Counted from the first letter of the stretch, positions 15,756 through 24,965 are shown. The stretch: 33,068 bases of DNA from Blastocatellia bacterium (GCA_016705245.1 JADIYM010000030.1:1-33068); one strand, 5' to 3'. Numbers and translations are program-made. Notes: a model not told the origin generated them from the sequence alone.

Positions 15756-17684
15756 TCAGGTCTGCGTTCCAGATCCTCGCAGTCTCTCCTCGAGCAACGA
15801 CCCCGCAACCTCCATGAAATCCCGCTCCGACACGATACCGACGAGCGTGCCGTCTCGAACGACCGGCAACGCGCTCACGCTGAACTCGCGCATCAGCGCG
15901 ATGGCTTCGAGCGTCGATGTTTCCGGCGTCACCGACACCGGATCCCGGCGCATGACCTCCGACACCGGCACAGGTTCCGCCAACCCTGGCCTCCATCCGC
16001 CCGCGATCAGCCGCAGCAGCGCTCGATACGACACGATTCCAACGATCTGGTTGTTGTTGTCTTCCACGGGCACGTGCCGAACGTGGCGCCAGTCCATGAT
16101 GCTGGCCACCAGATCCACCGGCTCGTCTTCGTGAACCGTGAACAGATCCGTCGTCATGTACTGGTCAACTCGCGAGACGTTGTGCATCGAGCTTCCTGCC
16201 TCCTCGATCAGAGCCGGTTCCCAATTCGAGACCGGCAACTTCTGTTTCTGCCGATCGATCATCGCGGCCACGATGGCATGCAGGCGATGTCCGGTCCTTC
16301 CACGGTTCTTCATGGAATTGAACGACTGCGTCATCCACGCTGAGCCCGTCCTTCCACTCCCGACGCGCTCACCGAGAATTCCCAGATAACGATCGGCTTC
16401 GGCATCGTCGATGCCAGCCATGGTCAGACCGCGGCGAGCTACGGGAATCAGTCGATCGATGATCAGTTTCTGGGCCGACATCTCTTCGCCGTCGAGCCAC
16501 GTGAAACGCGCGGCCAGGCCAAGCCGCGCCGCCGCGACGAAGTTCATCCTCGCGTCGTCGAATGCCATCCTGGTCTGCACGTCACCGAACTCAACCGGCC
16601 CAGCCTTCATCAACCCGAGCCAGAATGCCGCATTCGCAACTTCGTCAACCGCCGACGGCCCCGAAGGCAGAATCCTATTCTCGATCCGGATGTGCGGCCG
16701 GCCATCGGTGATTCCATAACAGGCGCGATTCCATCGATAGACAGTTCCGTTGTAGAGCCGCAAGGCGCGCAGACTCGGGACCAGGCCCATCGCGATCATC
16801 TCGAGTGGGTCCTCCACGACATCGCCGCCGAGGATCACCCTGAATCTCGTGACGTCTTCGCGGAACAGGTCGAGCGGCGAGTTCTCTACCCACCGTGTTC
16901 CGAACATCACGCGCGGGCTGCGCTCCCGGATACAGTCGCTCGAGCCACGCGTGTCGACCGACTGCTGGAAGAGCGCGATTCGAGTCTCGCTCCACAGCCT
17001 CCGGCCGAAGAGAATCGGGGAATTCGTGGCGGCGGCGAGCGTCGGCGCCGTGATCGCCTGGGCGAAGTTGTACGACGCCGCGAACGTGTCCATGTCGACC
17101 TGAAGGTGCAGCTGGAAGCTCGTGTTGCATCCCTCGATGAGCACGTTGTCGTGCTTGACGATAAGGTCGTCGAGGCCCTTGATGCGGAACTCGAACGCGC
17201 CGCCTCGCAGCGCAGCCAGCGTGGCGTTGAGCGCAGCGTATCGGGCGACACCCGTCAGGTTCTTCAGGTCGAGGTCCGACTTGCGGATTGTCGGCAGGAT
17301 GCCAACGAGAACCGGCTCTACCCCCAGGTCTTCGCCCACTGACCGAGTAAGATCGAGGATTTCTCCGATCTGGCGTTCGAGGCTCGACAGGCACGTACCC
17401 TCGAGCAGCATCGGTTCGATATTGACCTCGAGATTGAACGCAGCGATTTCGGTCGTGAATCGCGGATCGGCAATCCGGTCGAGCAGCTCGAGCGAACGCG
17501 GAGCCGGCCGCATAGAGCTGTCCACGAGGAACAGTTCCTGCTCGGCGCCCATGCGGCTGACGCCGCTCTCGAACAGGCCGAGATCGATCATCCTCTCGAA
17601 TGCCCGAAGGTCACGCAAGAGGTGTTGCATGAAGACCCGAAGGCCGACTCCGCCGGACTCGGCCCGGACGTCGAGATCACCCAT
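15756..17684 (-). CDS. GCS2-type glutamate-cysteine ligase domain fused to two CBS domains
   Basis: The protein has 642 residues. Residues 30-430 are a GCS2-type carboxylate-amine ligase domain: GAEQELFLVD near residue 46 is the ATP/glutamate-site motif, followed by FNLEVNIEP, LKNLTGVARYAALN, GCNTSFQLHLQVD and RPHIRIENRILPSG. Residues 510-560 and 574-630 are two CBS domains (MTTDLFTVHEDEPVDLVASI and VSEVMRRDPVSVTPETSTLE), which usually bind adenine nucleotides and regulate the attached enzyme. The likely activity is ATP-dependent amide bond formation with glutamate, perhaps the first step of a low-molecular-weight thiol; the substrate is unproven. The start lies 5 bases after the stop of the FGE-like gene without its own ribosome site, so the two are probably translated together. 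Confidence 0.88.
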   Translation of the reverse strand: MGDLDVRAESGGVGLRVFMQHLLRDLRAFERMIDLGLFESGVSRMGAEQELFLVDSSMRPAPRSLELLDRIADPRFTTEIAAFNLEVNIEPMLLEGTCLSSLERQIGEILDLTRSVGEDLGVEPVLVGILPTIRKSDLDLKNLTGVARYAALNATLAALRGGAFEFRIKGLDDLIVKHDNVLIEGCNTSFQLHLQVDMDTFAASYNFAQAITAPTLAAATNSPILFGRRLWSETRIALFQQSVDTRGSSDCIRERSPRVMFGTRWVENSPLDLFREDVTRFRVILGGDVVEDPLEMIAMGLVPSLRALRLYNGTVYRWNRACYGITDGRPHIRIENRILPSGPSAVDEVANAAFWLGLMKAGPVEFGDVQTRMAFDDARMNFVAAARLGLAARFTWLDGEEMSAQKLIIDRLIPVARRGLTMAGIDDAEADRYLGILGERVGSGRTGSAWMTQSFNSMKNRGRTGHRLHAIVAAMIDRQKQKLPVSNWEPALIEEAGSSMHNVSRVDQYMTTDLFTVHEDEPVDLVASIMDWRHVRHVPVEDNNNQIVGIVSYRALLRLIAGGWRPGLAEPVPVSEVMRRDPVSVTPETSTLEAIALMREFSVSALPVVRDGTLVGIVSERDFMEVAGSLLEERLRGSGTQT

Positions 17685-17689
17685 GGTTA

Positions 17690-18544
17690 CTAACGGCTCA
17701 ACTCCATCACCACTCGAACTCCGCTCGCCACGAATCGCTCGTTCGGATCAAACGACAACCGGTTCGCACATCGGCAACTCCCGACCCCGCCGCCGTACGA
17801 ACTGCCGCGCAGGACCTTGTTCGTGCCCGTCGCGGGTCCCGTGGGATCAGTCGACGTTCCCGAACCCGGCTGATCCGAAAACCAGTCAGAACACCATTCC
17901 CAGACGTTGCCATGCATGTCGTGGATGCCCCACTTGTTGGCCGTCCTGGTTCCGACCGGATGCGTCACCGCCTTCGAGTTTCCCTCGAACCATGCGTGCG
18001 CTCCGAGCTTTGCCTCGTCACTCCCGTAGCCGTATGGACCCTCGGTCCCCGCAAGGCACGCATACTCCCACTCGGCCTCCGTAGGGAGCCGAAACTTCCG
18101 CCCCGTCGAGGCGCTTAGCCGACGCGCGAACTCGTTTGCCTCGGTCCAGGTCACTCGCTCTGCCGGCAAGTCCGCGCCATCGTACTGGCTCGGGTTCTTG
18201 CCCATCACCGCCCGGAAGAGCGCCTGCGAGACCTCGGTCGTTGCGAAATAAAATCCTCGAGTGAGCGTCACCGTTCGGACGGGCCCCTCGTCGGCCTTGA
18301 CCGTAGATCCCATCGAAAACGAGCCCGGGTCGACAAGCACGAGCTCGATCGCACCCGCGCCCTTCACCGGCACCGTGATGCGACGTTCGGTCCTGTCTTT
18401 CGCGGCCGCGCCCGGCGCCGGCTTCCTGGTCGTTTTCTGCGCCGAAGCGTCGAGTCCTTGCCCGGCCGCAGTACCGAAGCAACCGAGTCCGAGAAGCAGA
18501 GCGAGAGATCGTGAGAGTCCACGACGGCGAAGTGGGTTCGTCAT
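17690..18544 (-). CDS. FGE-sulfatase-fold (SUMF1-like) exported protein
   Basis: The protein has 284 residues. The ATG at 18544 begins MTNPLRRRGLSRS and a signal peptide (LALLLGLGCFGTAAGQ). The FGE-fold domain covers about residues 65-284: MGSTVKADEGPVRTVTLTRG, VTWTEANEFARRLSAS, RKFRLPTEAEWEYACLAG, WGIHDMHGNVWEWCSDWF and LRGSSYGG. True formylglycine-generating enzymes have two Cys spaced five apart; here only CRCANR is seen, so this is more likely a member with another role, for instance in binding or an EgtB-related or kinase-associated function. It is followed after 5 bases by the GCS2-CBS gene, and the pairing suggests a shared process. Confidence 0.88.
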   Translation of the reverse strand: MTNPLRRRGLSRSLALLLGLGCFGTAAGQGLDASAQKTTRKPAPGAAAKDRTERRITVPVKGAGAIELVLVDPGSFSMGSTVKADEGPVRTVTLTRGFYFATTEVSQALFRAVMGKNPSQYDGADLPAERVTWTEANEFARRLSASTGRKFRLPTEAEWEYACLAGTEGPYGYGSDEAKLGAHAWFEGNSKAVTHPVGTRTANKWGIHDMHGNVWEWCSDWFSDQPGSGTSTDPTGPATGTNKVLRGSSYGGGVGSCRCANRLSFDPNERFVASGVRVVMELSR

Positions 18545-18758
18545 ACGTGCGTGCCCGCGGCGCCCGTCGCCGCCCGGTTCGTTGTGGTGATGTCGAATGT
18601 AATGGGACTGGTGAGCCCGTCGGTGCTTGGCATCGCCCGACGAGCAACTCTGTACCACGATTGAATCGGCTGGCGCGAGTGATTTCGTCCATGGATCGGC
18701 ACGGATTGTCGCGGATCAGATCTGTGTCTACCTGTTCGATCTGCGTCATCTGCGGACG

Positions 18759-21070
18759 CTATTGTCCGTCCCAGTTGCCGACGAGTGGGACTGCATTCGG
18801 CGGACCGTAGCTGAAGACGAGGTTCGCGGCACCGGGAGAGTTCGAGTTGCGCAGAAACCAGGTCCCGCTCGCTGGAATGTAGATGCCAACCGTGTCGACG
18901 CGATCCGCGTTCCAGTCGCCCGCGAGCGGCGTCGCGTTCGACGGCCCGTAGCTGAACGCCAGGTCCGCCCCACCGGGCGAGTTCGTGTTCTTCAGGAAAA
19001 ACGTTCCGGTCGAAGGCGCGTAGATGCCCACGGTGTCGCGACCGTCACCGTTCCATCGCCCGTGATCGGCAGGAACTGACCGCCTCCTGGCCCGAAGAAG
19101 AAAACGACGTCGGCACCGCCGGGCGCATTCGCATTGCGAAGAAAGAACGCCCCCGATGCCGGGTCGTAAAGACCGATCGTGTCGAGCCCATCCCCGTTCC
19201 AGTCGCCAACGAGCGGAATGTATCCGGCACCGCCAGCTCCAAAGCCGAAGACACGGTTTGCGCCTCCCGGCGAGTTCGCGACGCGAAGGAAGAAGTTCCC
19301 CGTAGCGGGATCGTAAAGACCTGGCGAGACCACGCCATTGCCCGTGAAGTCGCCGGATACCGGCACCCATCCGAGTCCTGCGGGTCCGTAGCCGTAAACG
19401 AGTGTGGCGCTGCCCGGCGAGCTGGCGTTCCGGACGAACCACGCGCCCGTCGACGGTACGTAGATCCCGGGGGTGTCGGTCCCGACAGCGTTCACACCGT
19501 TGCGTAGCGGGCCGCCGCGGCCGGTACTCCAGAGTATCCGCGCATTCGCCGAGTTGCCGACATCGTAAGCAACGCAGCCACTCGACGAGGTCCCGACGAC
19601 GATCTCGATGTCGGCGTCCGCGTCGATGTTTCCTATCGCCGGCGCGGCGAGTCCGCCGTTCCAGTCTCCGGCCGGGAAGGACGCCGGAAGCGCGATCGGC
19701 GCAAAGAGCTGGTTGCCAAGATGATCGAGGACGTGGAGGTGTCCGACGCCGTTGCCGGCCTTCTCGGGCCACGACGTGAGAATGACCTCGGCGTCGCCGT
19801 CGTTATCGAGATCGACAATCGCCGGTTCGCTCGCAAAGCGGATGCCGGCGCCAGGGATGTCGTAAGGCCAGTTGCCGTGCTGCGTCTTGTCGAGCCAGTA
19901 GGCGTGCAGGCGACCATCGTAGGAGGGAAAGAGGATCTCGCGAAACCCGTCGCCATCGAGGTCGACGACGACCGCGTTGTGAACGTTGTTCTCGATGATG
20001 TTGAAGTCTTCGGAGAGCGGTCCGGCATTCGCCGGCGGCGACGGAAGCGCGGTCCAGTTGAATCCGCTGCCGCTCCACCGCGTGCGATCCATGTTGAGGA
20101 TCCACGGCATTATGTAGAGATCGCCGTCCTCGTTGTCGCCGATGGCGCAGTTGTAAACGTCGCCCGGAACGATCATCTCGAATGTGCCGTCGAGGTTCAC
20201 ATCGGCTATGGCTGGAGCGCAGTTCGCAAAGTTCGGCCGATGTTCGGTCCCGCAGTTCGCGAATCCGACGAGGTCGACGGAGTGGTCGACGTGCACCCCG
20301 ACCTGGCTCCAGACCTTGTTCGCGCCGTAGATGGCGTTCGCCATGAGCTGGTTGCCGCCGCGGTCGAGCGACGTGATGTAGTGCGTGTCGGTCGGTCCGA
20401 TGATCTCGCGGAACCCATCGGCATTGAGGTCGCCGACCGTGACGTTTTCGTTGAACATTCCGGCGCCGAATCCCGGCTCGCCGTTGCGGCGTGCCGGCCA
20501 GCCCGGACGTACACTGCCATCCGGTTCGTAGACAGACATCTGCTGCGTGCCGCCCGGCGACGCGCGCGCGACAACGATCTCAAGTTGTCCGTCGTTCTCG
20601 AGGTCGGCGACGGCGACGGTGCGGACTTCGCCTCCCCCGAACGGATTTCTGGTCCAGACCGTCCCACCCGAGGCGTTGTAGACGGTCAGCTGGTCGCCTC
20701 CGCGTCCCGCGATGACTTCGAGTGTGCCGTCGCCGGTCAGATCGGCAACCGCGACACCGGGCCAGACCCGCTGGCCGTTCGTCGCTCGCCACTCTGTCGT
20801 ACCGGTGGCGCCGTCGATCGACACGCCGTCGTAGGCTCCCCAAACGACCTCGGCGGTGCCGTCGCGATCGAGGTCGACGATGACGGGAGAGGAGTACCAT
20901 CCCGTTTCGCAGCCTCCGGCTTCGCAGCCGCCGCGCATCCACTTCTGGACGGGCGCGTCGAAGGCCGGCGCCTCGGGGTGCTGGATTGCGAGCGACGGGA
21001 CGCCGGCGGAAAAGAGCGTGACCGCGCTGGCGAAACCGACGCAGGCGGATCGTCGAATGAACTTCAGCAT
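18759..21070 (-). CDS. Secreted FG-GAP/VCBS repeat protein (frame break near 19055)
   Basis: The start ATG at 21070 gives MLKFIRRSACVGFASAVTLF and a signal peptide ending near SLAIQHPEA. Eight FG-GAP-type units follow, each with a calcium-binding D-x-D-x-DG loop (VDLDRDGTAEV, ADLTGDGTLEV, VDLDGDGFREI and so on), likely forming a beta-propeller. The C-terminal third has five repeats of about 48 residues (GIYxPxTGxWFLRNxNSPG, then GDWNGDG). In the fourth repeat GATGGAAC stands where GATTGGAAC (D-W-N) is expected; restoring one T joins the two frames and gives 770 residues ending GNWDGQ at 18759. Surface location is likely; ligand unknown. The gene diverges from the di-heme cytochrome gene. Confidence 0.88.
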
Positions 21071-21403
21071 GGTGAACTTTCCAGGCGAACAGGCGTGCTC
21101 GAAGGGCATCGAGCGGGGGCGACGGCGTCGATCGTACGCCCCGGTGGCGGGGCGGGACAAGTCAAAGCCCTGCGACCTCCGTGCCTCTGTGCTCTGCGTG
21201 TCTCTGTGTGCGTAGCGTCTTCAGAGCTTCGCACACGGAGGCGCCGAGGCACGGAGCCACCGAGATTGCGGATCGTCGGTAAACGCGACTCTGGCACGAG
21301 GTTCGCTCCTTCCCTCTCGAAGACCCAGAATGGGTCGTCTACTGCGGAATATTCACCGATTGGTGGAGGTTCCTGACGCGGGTAGCGACCGGGAGGTTTC
21401 ATC
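21071..21403. other. Divergent intergenic region with palindromic repeat
   Basis: These 333 bases separate the FG-GAP gene (minus) and the di-heme cytochrome gene (plus) and must contain both promoters, though none is clear. The middle is filled by the palindromic repeat at 21178-21268. The ribosome site GGGAGG of the cytochrome gene lies near 21390. Confidence 0.4.
21178..21268. repeat. Palindromic repeat, copy upstream of cytochrome gene
   Basis: The arms CTCTGTGTGCGTAGC and GCTTCGCACACGGAG pair with two mismatches. The outer parts, CCTCCGTGCCTC and GAGGCACGGAG, can also pair. It has the same design and orientation as 22230-22345, sharing AGAGCTTCGCACAC and GGAGGCGCCGAG. Confidence 0.7.
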
Positions 21404-22222
21404 ATGACGAGGAACACGACGGCTCGTACACTCCAGCTTTCGGCAGCGCTGGCGGCAATCGCATTCGCCGTGCTGTTGTCGGTCGGCACTGCTCCGATCG
21501 GGAGTGCGCAGGACACCACGCTGAAGCCACGGGTAATAGCACCGCAGTCCTACACGCCCAGTCCTCGCTCGGAAGAGAGCGATCTTGGCAAGCGTCTATA
21601 CGGTCGGCTTAAATGCGCGGACTGCCACTCAATCGACGGCAAGGGCGGTGTCGCCGGCCCGCCGCTCGACGGAATCGGCGCTCGGCGCGAGGAGTGGTTC
21701 CTGATCGGCCAGATCAGCGATCCGCAGGCCTTCACAGACGAGTTTCCCGAGCTGAAGGCCTGGGAGCCGAGCTACATGCGGCACGAGCTCGTGTCGGCAA
21801 CGGACGTTCGCGCCATCGTGGCGTACCTCATGACGCTGCCGGAACCGAAGGGTGGGTTCTCGGTCGGCCGGCACGGGCCCAAGACCACTCCCGATGCCGC
21901 GGCGCCACCGAAAGGCTGGACTGCGCTCGAGGACAGCGAGTTGAGCGCGCGAGGTCGGAAGCTCTATTTCGACGTCGGCTGTGCATCGTGCCACGCGATT
22001 GGGCGATATGGCGGGATGTTCGGGCCAAGACTCGACGGGATCGGCGGTCGACGCTCGCGTGCGTTCATCTCAGCGTACGTGTCGAGTCCGCAACTCGTCG
22101 CGCGGCATCGCAGGGAAGGCGGATTGGTGCCGACGGTCATGCCGCCGCTCGATCTGAGCTCCGGCGACGTCGAGGCGATCACCGAGTTTCTGTTGACGTT
22201 GCCGGATCTCGGGACGCCGTAG
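21404..22222 (+). CDS. Di-heme c-type cytochrome
   Basis: The protein has 272 residues with a signal peptide (MTRNTTARTLQLSAALAAIA, cleavage near GSAQD). Two class-I cytochrome c domains follow. The first has GRLKCADCHSIDGKGG with PSYMRHE as probable Met ligand, and the second has VGCASCHAIGRYGGMFGPRL with PTVMPPLD. Each domain ends in an IVAYLMTLPE-like helix. It is periplasmic and carries electrons between respiratory partners, or acts as a cytochrome subunit; its partner is not known. It is not part of the act-cox operon but lies 3 kb from its end. A ribosome site (GGGAGG) precedes the ATG. The gene is flanked on both sides by copies of one palindromic repeat. Confidence 0.93.
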   Translation: MTRNTTARTLQLSAALAAIAFAVLLSVGTAPIGSAQDTTLKPRVIAPQSYTPSPRSEESDLGKRLYGRLKCADCHSIDGKGGVAGPPLDGIGARREEWFLIGQISDPQAFTDEFPELKAWEPSYMRHELVSATDVRAIVAYLMTLPEPKGGFSVGRHGPKTTPDAAAPPKGWTALEDSELSARGRKLYFDVGCASCHAIGRYGGMFGPRLDGIGGRRSRAFISAYVSSPQLVARHRREGGLVPTVMPPLDLSSGDVEAITEFLLTLPDLGTP

Positions 22223-22615
22223 CGTTACGAGCCTCGATGCCTCCGTGTCTCCGAGGCTCTGTGCCTCGGTGTGCGGAGCTCTTCGTGTCTTCCGAAAGAG
22301 CTTCGCACACCGAGACACTGGAGGCGCCGAGACACAGAGCTTCGACGTGTCTGCACGGACGCTGCTCAATGCCCCACGTGGTAGACTGCCCGCCGTGCGC
22401 CGCGGCAAGTCACCCCTCCCCCGTCCCTCCAACCATCTCTCGAGGCCGTCCGCCGCGCCGCGGAGCTCTACGTTCAGGTACGCCAATCGCGCGCCCCTGC
22501 GGACCTCGTCTTTGCTCGTGACTTCAAGGCGCGGCCGCTCAAGCACTCGGCCTCGCGCGGCGAGGCGTCATCGCTGGCCTATATCGCCCTTCGACGCGGT
22601 CTCTACCTCGACGAG
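22223..22615 (+). other. Repeat and disturbed 5' part of the RsmB-type gene
   Basis: The first half is the palindromic repeat 22230-22345. From about 22441 the sequence is coding in the frame of the downstream methyltransferase (ELYVQVRQSRAPADLVFARD and ALRRGLYLDELMDLADRSRQ), although no start codon precedes it in frame. The likely initiation point is a GTG at 22395 with a one-base error near 22435. Confidence 0.55.
22230..22345. repeat. Palindromic repeat, copy downstream of cytochrome gene
   Basis: CTCGGTGTGCGGAGCTCTT (22265-22283) pairs with 22296-22314 with one mismatch around a 12-base loop. Further outer pairing is visible (CTCTGTG with CACAGAG). It begins right after the cytochrome stop codon and may serve as its terminator. 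Confidence 0.75.
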
Positions 22616-23902
22616 TTGATGGATCTCGCGGATCGGTCGCGACAGATGCCGCCGATGGAGCCGGGCTCGCAGGCAATTGCGTTTGCCCTGCTCGATGCGC
22701 AGCGTTGGAGTCGTCCGGAGACGCTTGACGTCATTGCTACGGCGTTCCGGATGCGCCGCCCCGAGGTCAATGCGCTTGCCGAGTTCTTCGACTCAAAACG
22801 CGGTCTGCCCAATTATCGAACGAAGGCCGGGACCTGGCTCGCCAAAAGGCTCGGGTTCCCTGAGTGGATCGTGAACCGCGTCAGGACGAGGTTCAGCAAG
22901 GAGGTTTCGGCTGCGCTCACCGCGCTCAACGAGGAGCCGCCGCTAGCTGCGCGAGTAAACACGGCGCTGGGAACGCGCGAGTCAGTCGCCGCGGCGCTTT
23001 CCGCCGAGCACATCACGTCGGAGCCCGGCACCCTGTCGCCCGACGCGCTGATCCTGTCGCGCAATCACGACGTGTTCGCGACCGAGGCGTTTCGCGCGGG
23101 GCTTTTCGAGATCCAGGACGAAGGCAGTCAACTCATAGGCCACATCGTCGCGCCGCAGCCTGGACAGCGCGTACTCGATCTCTGCGCTGGCGCCGGCGGC
23201 AAGACACTGCATCTTGGTGCGCTCATGCAGGGCAAGGGCGAAGTCATCGCGTACGACGCTGACGCGCGTAAGCTGACGCGGGCCAGAAAGCGCATTCGGC
23301 GATCGGGACTGCAGAACGTGCGCCTGGTCGAGTCGGAAGAGGCCTATCGGGATGTCGTAGCGCGGCTCGGCGGGAAGTTCGACCGGGTGGTCGTCGACGC
23401 GCCGTGCTCCGGACTGGGCACTGTGCGCCGATCGCCGGATATCACGTTACGGATCACGGAGGAGGACGTCGCCCGCCTCTCGGCCATCCAGTCGGAGCTG
23501 CTGGAGCAGGCTGCGGGACTGGTGGCGCCCGGCGGGCGGGTCGTGTACGCGACGTGCTCGATCCTCGACGACGAGAACGGGGCGCCGGTGCGTGGCTTCC
23601 TGAAGGCGCATCCGGAGTTCCGCGTCATTCAGGCCGCGAAGGCGTTTCCCGCGGGTCCGGAGTACGACGCGGCACGGGCTGCGGCGGGCGACATGAAGTA
23701 CTTCGAGCTGTGGCCGCACCGGCACGGAACCGACGGGTTCTACGCGGCTGTGCTGGAAAAGATCGTGGTCCCGGAGTCGAGCCCCGAGGTCGCGACTGAC
23801 GTGAGTCCCGAGGTCGCGCCGGACGTGAGTCCCGAGGTCGCGCCGGACGTGAGTCCCGAGGTCGCGCCGGACGTGAGTCCCGATGTCGCACCCGGAAGCT
23901 AG
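22616..23902 (+). CDS. RsmB/NOP-family 16S rRNA cytosine-C5 methyltransferase
   Basis: The continuous frame gives 428 residues. Coding similarity reaches further upstream in the same frame, to LEAVRRAAELYVQV near 22441, but no start codon is present there. A GTG at 22395 (MRRGKSPL) lies in another frame, so a one-base error near 22435 probably hides the true start. The upstream part resembles the NusB-like RNA-binding domain of RsmB. The Rossmann domain shows VLDLCAGAGGKTLHLGAL (SAM binding), VVVDAPCSGLGTVRRSPD and VVYATCSILDDENG. The two Cys, in DAPCSG and ATCS, are the catalytic pair for m5C formation. After the enzyme core a Pro/Glu/Asp/Val-rich tail of about 38 residues follows, made from 24-base tandem repeats. 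Confidence 0.9.
   Translation: MMDLADRSRQMPPMEPGSQAIAFALLDAQRWSRPETLDVIATAFRMRRPEVNALAEFFDSKRGLPNYRTKAGTWLAKRLGFPEWIVNRVRTRFSKEVSAALTALNEEPPLAARVNTALGTRESVAAALSAEHITSEPGTLSPDALILSRNHDVFATEAFRAGLFEIQDEGSQLIGHIVAPQPGQRVLDLCAGAGGKTLHLGALMQGKGEVIAYDADARKLTRARKRIRRSGLQNVRLVESEEAYRDVVARLGGKFDRVVVDAPCSGLGTVRRSPDITLRITEEDVARLSAIQSELLEQAAGLVAPGGRVVYATCSILDDENGAPVRGFLKAHPEFRVIQAAKAFPAGPEYDAARAAAGDMKYFELWPHRHGTDGFYAAVLEKIVVPESSPEVATDVSPEVAPDVSPEVAPDVSPEVAPDVSPDVAPGS
23783..23896 (+). repeat. 24-bp tandem repeat within coding sequence
   Basis: Four full copies and one partial copy of CCCGAGGTCGCGCCGGACGT plus GAGT encode repeats of P-E-V-A-P-D-V-S. The first copy differs by two bases, the middle copies are nearly identical. 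The copy number may vary between strains by slippage. Confidence 0.9.
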
Positions 23903-23970
23903 TGGTGGGGGCGACGGGAATCCAGGCCGCGTCATGCGTCGGGCCTGGGCGTGCGGGGGGTCCCCTCGGC

Positions 23971-24036
23971 GGGTCTGGGTCAAACGCTGAGCGTAACCAC
24001 GGCCCGTCAGATCAGACCGTCGTTGACCCAGAACCC
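23971..24036. terminator. Bidirectional hairpin between convergent genes
   Basis: GGGTCTGGGTCAAACG (23971-23986) and CGTTGACCCAGAACCC (24021-24036) pair with small bulges. The element lies between the two convergent methyltransferase genes and could stop transcription from both. Confidence 0.45.
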
Positions 24037-24134
24037 AGAGCGCAGCGAGGGGCCGACTGCATTCTCCTCAAACACCAAACCGAACCGCCCACCTCGCGCC
24101 TGGAAAGGCTTCCAACGGCCCTGACATCATTGCC

Positions 24135-24965
24135 TCAGCCCGACCGCCGCCTGACCGCCAGCGCCTCACGACAGAGCGTCACCTCCATCGACGTCAGCGC
24201 CGCTGCGCGATCCCTTTGCGCCCCCCGCGCACCCCGGTACGTCGACGCCAGCACGTCGTCGAGCGCCTCCCGATCGAGCCGAACCCGGTCACGAATCGTC
24301 CGCCGCCCGATCAGCTCATATCCGACTGCAAACTCAGCCTCGACCGCCGTCCCGCGGTCGCGTCCCGCCGCCGCTCCAAGCAAGGCCTCGCGCAGTTCGG
24401 CGAGATCGTCCTCCCCCGGAACTACGACAAGACATACTCCGTCCGGCCCGAGCACTCGCGCGAATTCCGCGGGGTTCCTGCGTGCGACAACCGACGCCAC
24501 CATCGCGAACGTCCCGTCAGGAAACGGCATCTCTCGATCCGCATTCGCGACAATCCAGGCGGCCCCCGGGTACCTTCGCGCCGCCCGATCCACCGCCGCC
24601 GTCGCAATGTCGACACCGACCGCCTCGAGCCCTGTCGCCACGGTCAGCGCCATGGTTACGCTCCCCTCACCGCATCCGGCGTCGAGCAGGAACCCCGCCG
24701 TCGCTGGCGTCACCTGGGCAGCGAATGCCGCAATCTCGCCGACGATGTTTCCTTCGATGCCTCGTTCGACGATGCGTCGCCGCGCTGCGACCGCCGCAGC
24801 CGTGTCGCCGGGCGTCTTCGACTTTCGATCCTGCGGCTGAAGCAGGTTGACGTAACCCGATCGCGCGACGTCGAAAGCGTGTCCGATCGCGCAGGCCTGG
24901 CTAGTCCCGGCGTGGTGAAGCGCATGCCCGCATCCACGCACCGGACATCGAAGCGGAACGGTCAC
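24135..24965 (-). CDS. RlmA-like 23S rRNA (guanine-N1)-methyltransferase
   Basis: The protein has 276 residues. The start is a GTG at 24965 with a perfect GGAGGAGGT in front; an ATG at 25022 in the same frame lacks one. An N-terminal zinc site, CPVRGCG then CAIGH, and the RlmA hallmark FDVARSGYVNLLQPQDR come first. The SAM-binding motif LLDAGCGEGSV and a Rossmann fold follow. Members methylate N1 of a guanine in 23S rRNA helix 35 (G745 in E. coli; a TlrB relative gives tylosin resistance). Which guanine is modified here is not known. It is downstream of the cox operon, after a terminator-like hairpin. Confidence 0.85.
   Translation of the reverse strand: MTVPLRCPVRGCGHALHHAGTSQACAIGHAFDVARSGYVNLLQPQDRKSKTPGDTAAAVAARRRIVERGIEGNIVGEIAAFAAQVTPATAGFLLDAGCGEGSVTMALTVATGLEAVGVDIATAAVDRAARRYPGAAWIVANADREMPFPDGTFAMVASVVARRNPAEFARVLGPDGVCLVVVPGEDDLAELREALLGAAAGRDRGTAVEAEFAVGYELIGRRTIRDRVRLDREALDDVLASTYRGARGAQRDRAAALTSMEVTLCREALAVRRRSG

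Noticed and set aside
15368..15808. A 147-residue N-terminal extension of the TPR protein
   Set aside because: It would run through the 131-bp repeat element and precede a normal signal peptide, which must be at the N-terminus.
19721..21376. A 551-residue plus-strand open frame
   Set aside because: It is the antisense shadow of the FG-GAP gene, with Arg/Val/Asp-rich composition and no domain.
23783..23896. Possible CRISPR-like direct repeats
   Set aside because: The 24-base units are contiguous, without spacers, and are in frame in a coding sequence.
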